This document shows, one piece after another, positions 6,765 to 7,098 of a DNA stretch of 7,098 nucleotides. The notes under the pieces were generated by a model. That model searched no databases. It had not been told where the DNA came from and saw nothing but the letters and a program-made list of their open reading frames with translations. The position numbers and the translations under genes were made by a program. Position 1 is the first letter of the stretch, and every line of letters starts with the position of its first letter. Source of the stretch: Deltaproteobacteria bacterium (GTDB taxonomy: Bacteria; Desulfobacterota; Desulfobacteria; Desulfobacterales; ETH-SRB1); NCBI GenBank assembly GCA_003647525.1, contig QMMZ01000096.1, forward strand, positions 1 to 7,098. The letters are read 5' to 3'.

Positions 6765-6770
6765 CTCCTT
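6765..6770 (-). promoter_or_regulatory. Ribosome binding site of the NTase gene
   Basis: AAGGAG lies 7 nt before the ATG at 6757. It overlaps the stop codon (TAA, 6771-6769) of a 28-codon upstream frame, so termination there could help initiation at the NTase. Confidence 0.75.
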
Positions 6771-6855
6771 ATTTTGTTAGAGCCAATTTTTTGCTAAGTA
6801 GTAGATCAGAAGTGTTTGATGCCGCCTTTGGATGGATTCGTATCCAATTAGACAT
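6769..6855 (-). CDS. 28-residue leader ORF before the NTase (doubtful)
   Basis: ATG at 6855, stop TAA overlapping the NTase ribosome binding site. It encodes a basic peptide beginning MSNWIRIHPKAASNTS and ending KKLALTK. It lies entirely within the predicted 124-nt leader and starts about 26 nt after the predicted transcript start. No good Shine-Dalgarno sequence precedes it, and no family is recognised. It may be a chance frame, a leader peptide, or a leftover of a gene that once stood here. Confidence 0.22.
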   Translation of the reverse strand: MSNWIRIHPKAASNTSDLLLSKKLALTK

Positions 6856-6887
6856 AAGTAGCTCATTTCAAAGTTACAATTTTATAA

Positions 6888-6916
6888 AAAATAAGTCCGC
6901 TGATGTGAATTGTCAA
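6888..6916 (-). promoter_or_regulatory. Sigma70-type promoter of the CBASS operon
   Basis: On the minus strand a perfect -35 TTGACA (6916-6911) is followed after exactly 17 bp by TATTTT (6893-6888) in an A+T-rich tract. Transcription would start near 6881, giving a leader of about 124 nt before the NTase ATG. No other promoter-like pair was seen inside the tightly packed operon, so the three genes probably share this one. Confidence 0.6.
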
Positions 6917-7074
6917 GGGACAAAGGCACAATTTATTGTGGGATAGCAGGCAAAAAACACAATATGCGGTATATAAGTGTAAATGGCCGTAAAGGTGTGT
7001 GTCCAAAGGTTGTGAAGTTGGGCCAACAGGTCATCACGGATATCATTGTCCAGATTTTGCAGAAAATGGAACAT
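6913..7074 (-). pseudogene. N-terminal fragment of a Fic-family gene
   Basis: A 53-codon frame starts at the ATG at 7074 with GGAG 8 nt upstream. Its first 32 or so residues (DNDIRDDLLAQLHNLW, then THTFTAI) resemble the start of Fic proteins that carry an N-terminal inhibitory helix, in which a Trp-Thr-His-x-Ser-Thr-x-Ile run is followed by Glu-Gly-Asn. Here the likeness stops at TAI, just before the expected EGN, and the remaining 21 or so residues look unrelated and hydrophobic (IYTYIPHIVFFACYP). The break lies near 6981. The Fic core HPFx(D/E)GNGR is absent from the window. The stop codon overlaps the CBASS -35 box. The identification is from memory of the family pattern and is moderately sure. 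Confidence 0.45.
6927..6940. promoter_or_regulatory. Palindrome CACAAT-TT-ATTGTG upstream of the CBASS promoter, candidate operator
   Basis: A perfect 6-bp inverted repeat with a 2-bp centre lies 10 bp upstream of the -35 box, a usual place for an activator or an upstream-binding repressor. A further CACAAT half-site is at 6958-6963, 31 bp away (about three helical turns). No regulator gene is in the window. Confidence 0.4.
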
Positions 7075-7098
7075 GGCTACATCTCCATTTTACAATCA

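Overview
The window appears to be an accessory (defence-island-like) stretch beside ordinary metabolic genes of a Gram-negative, probably anaerobic bacterium. A Desulfobacterota-type genome would fit: a YejA-like periplasmic binding protein, a stand-alone LUD-domain protein, a DUF4143 ATPase, and an intergenic hairpin repeat rich in CACGCAGACAGG-type words. That assignment is a weak inference; no rRNA or other marker is present.

Layout: (1) 1-1016 (+) is the C-terminal part of a family 5 extracellular solute-binding protein cut by the window edge. (2) 1048-1701 (+) is a LUD-domain (LutC/YkgG-like) protein, 31 nt downstream and probably co-transcribed. (3) 1836-3008 (-) is a convergent AAA-type ATPase with a DUF4143 nuclease-fold C-terminus. 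Its promoter predicts a leaderless mRNA and carries an inverted repeat across the spacer and -10. (4) 3009-3523 is a 515-bp gap with a terminator-like hairpin, a cluster of small hairpins and repeats, and another inverted repeat. (5) 3524-6757 (-) is a tightly coupled three-gene operon: a CD-NTase-type nucleotidyltransferase, an E2-E1 fusion (Cap2) and a JAMM/JAB isopeptidase (Cap3). (6) 6758-7098 holds the operon leader and promoter, a palindrome that could be an operator, and a short ORF that looks like the start of a Fic-family gene broken off just before its inhibitory-helix motif.

The central content is a type II CBASS core. In this family the E2-E1 protein conjugates the C-terminus of the cyclic-oligonucleotide synthase to a target, which primes it for second-messenger synthesis, and the JAMM protease removes the conjugate. 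All catalytic residues checked are present in the three proteins (NTase GSY and D70/D72/D127; E2 Cys90; E1 Gly-rich loop and Cys498; JAMM E35/H98/H100/S108/D111). No recognisable effector (phospholipase, nuclease-SAVED, TM protein and so on) lies on either side within the window. Upstream is a strong promoter abutting a gene fragment, and downstream is a 19-codon translationally coupled ORF followed by non-coding sequence. The operon is therefore either effector-less, has lost its effector, or uses one encoded elsewhere. The flanking fragments suggest insertion or deletion at both edges of the island.
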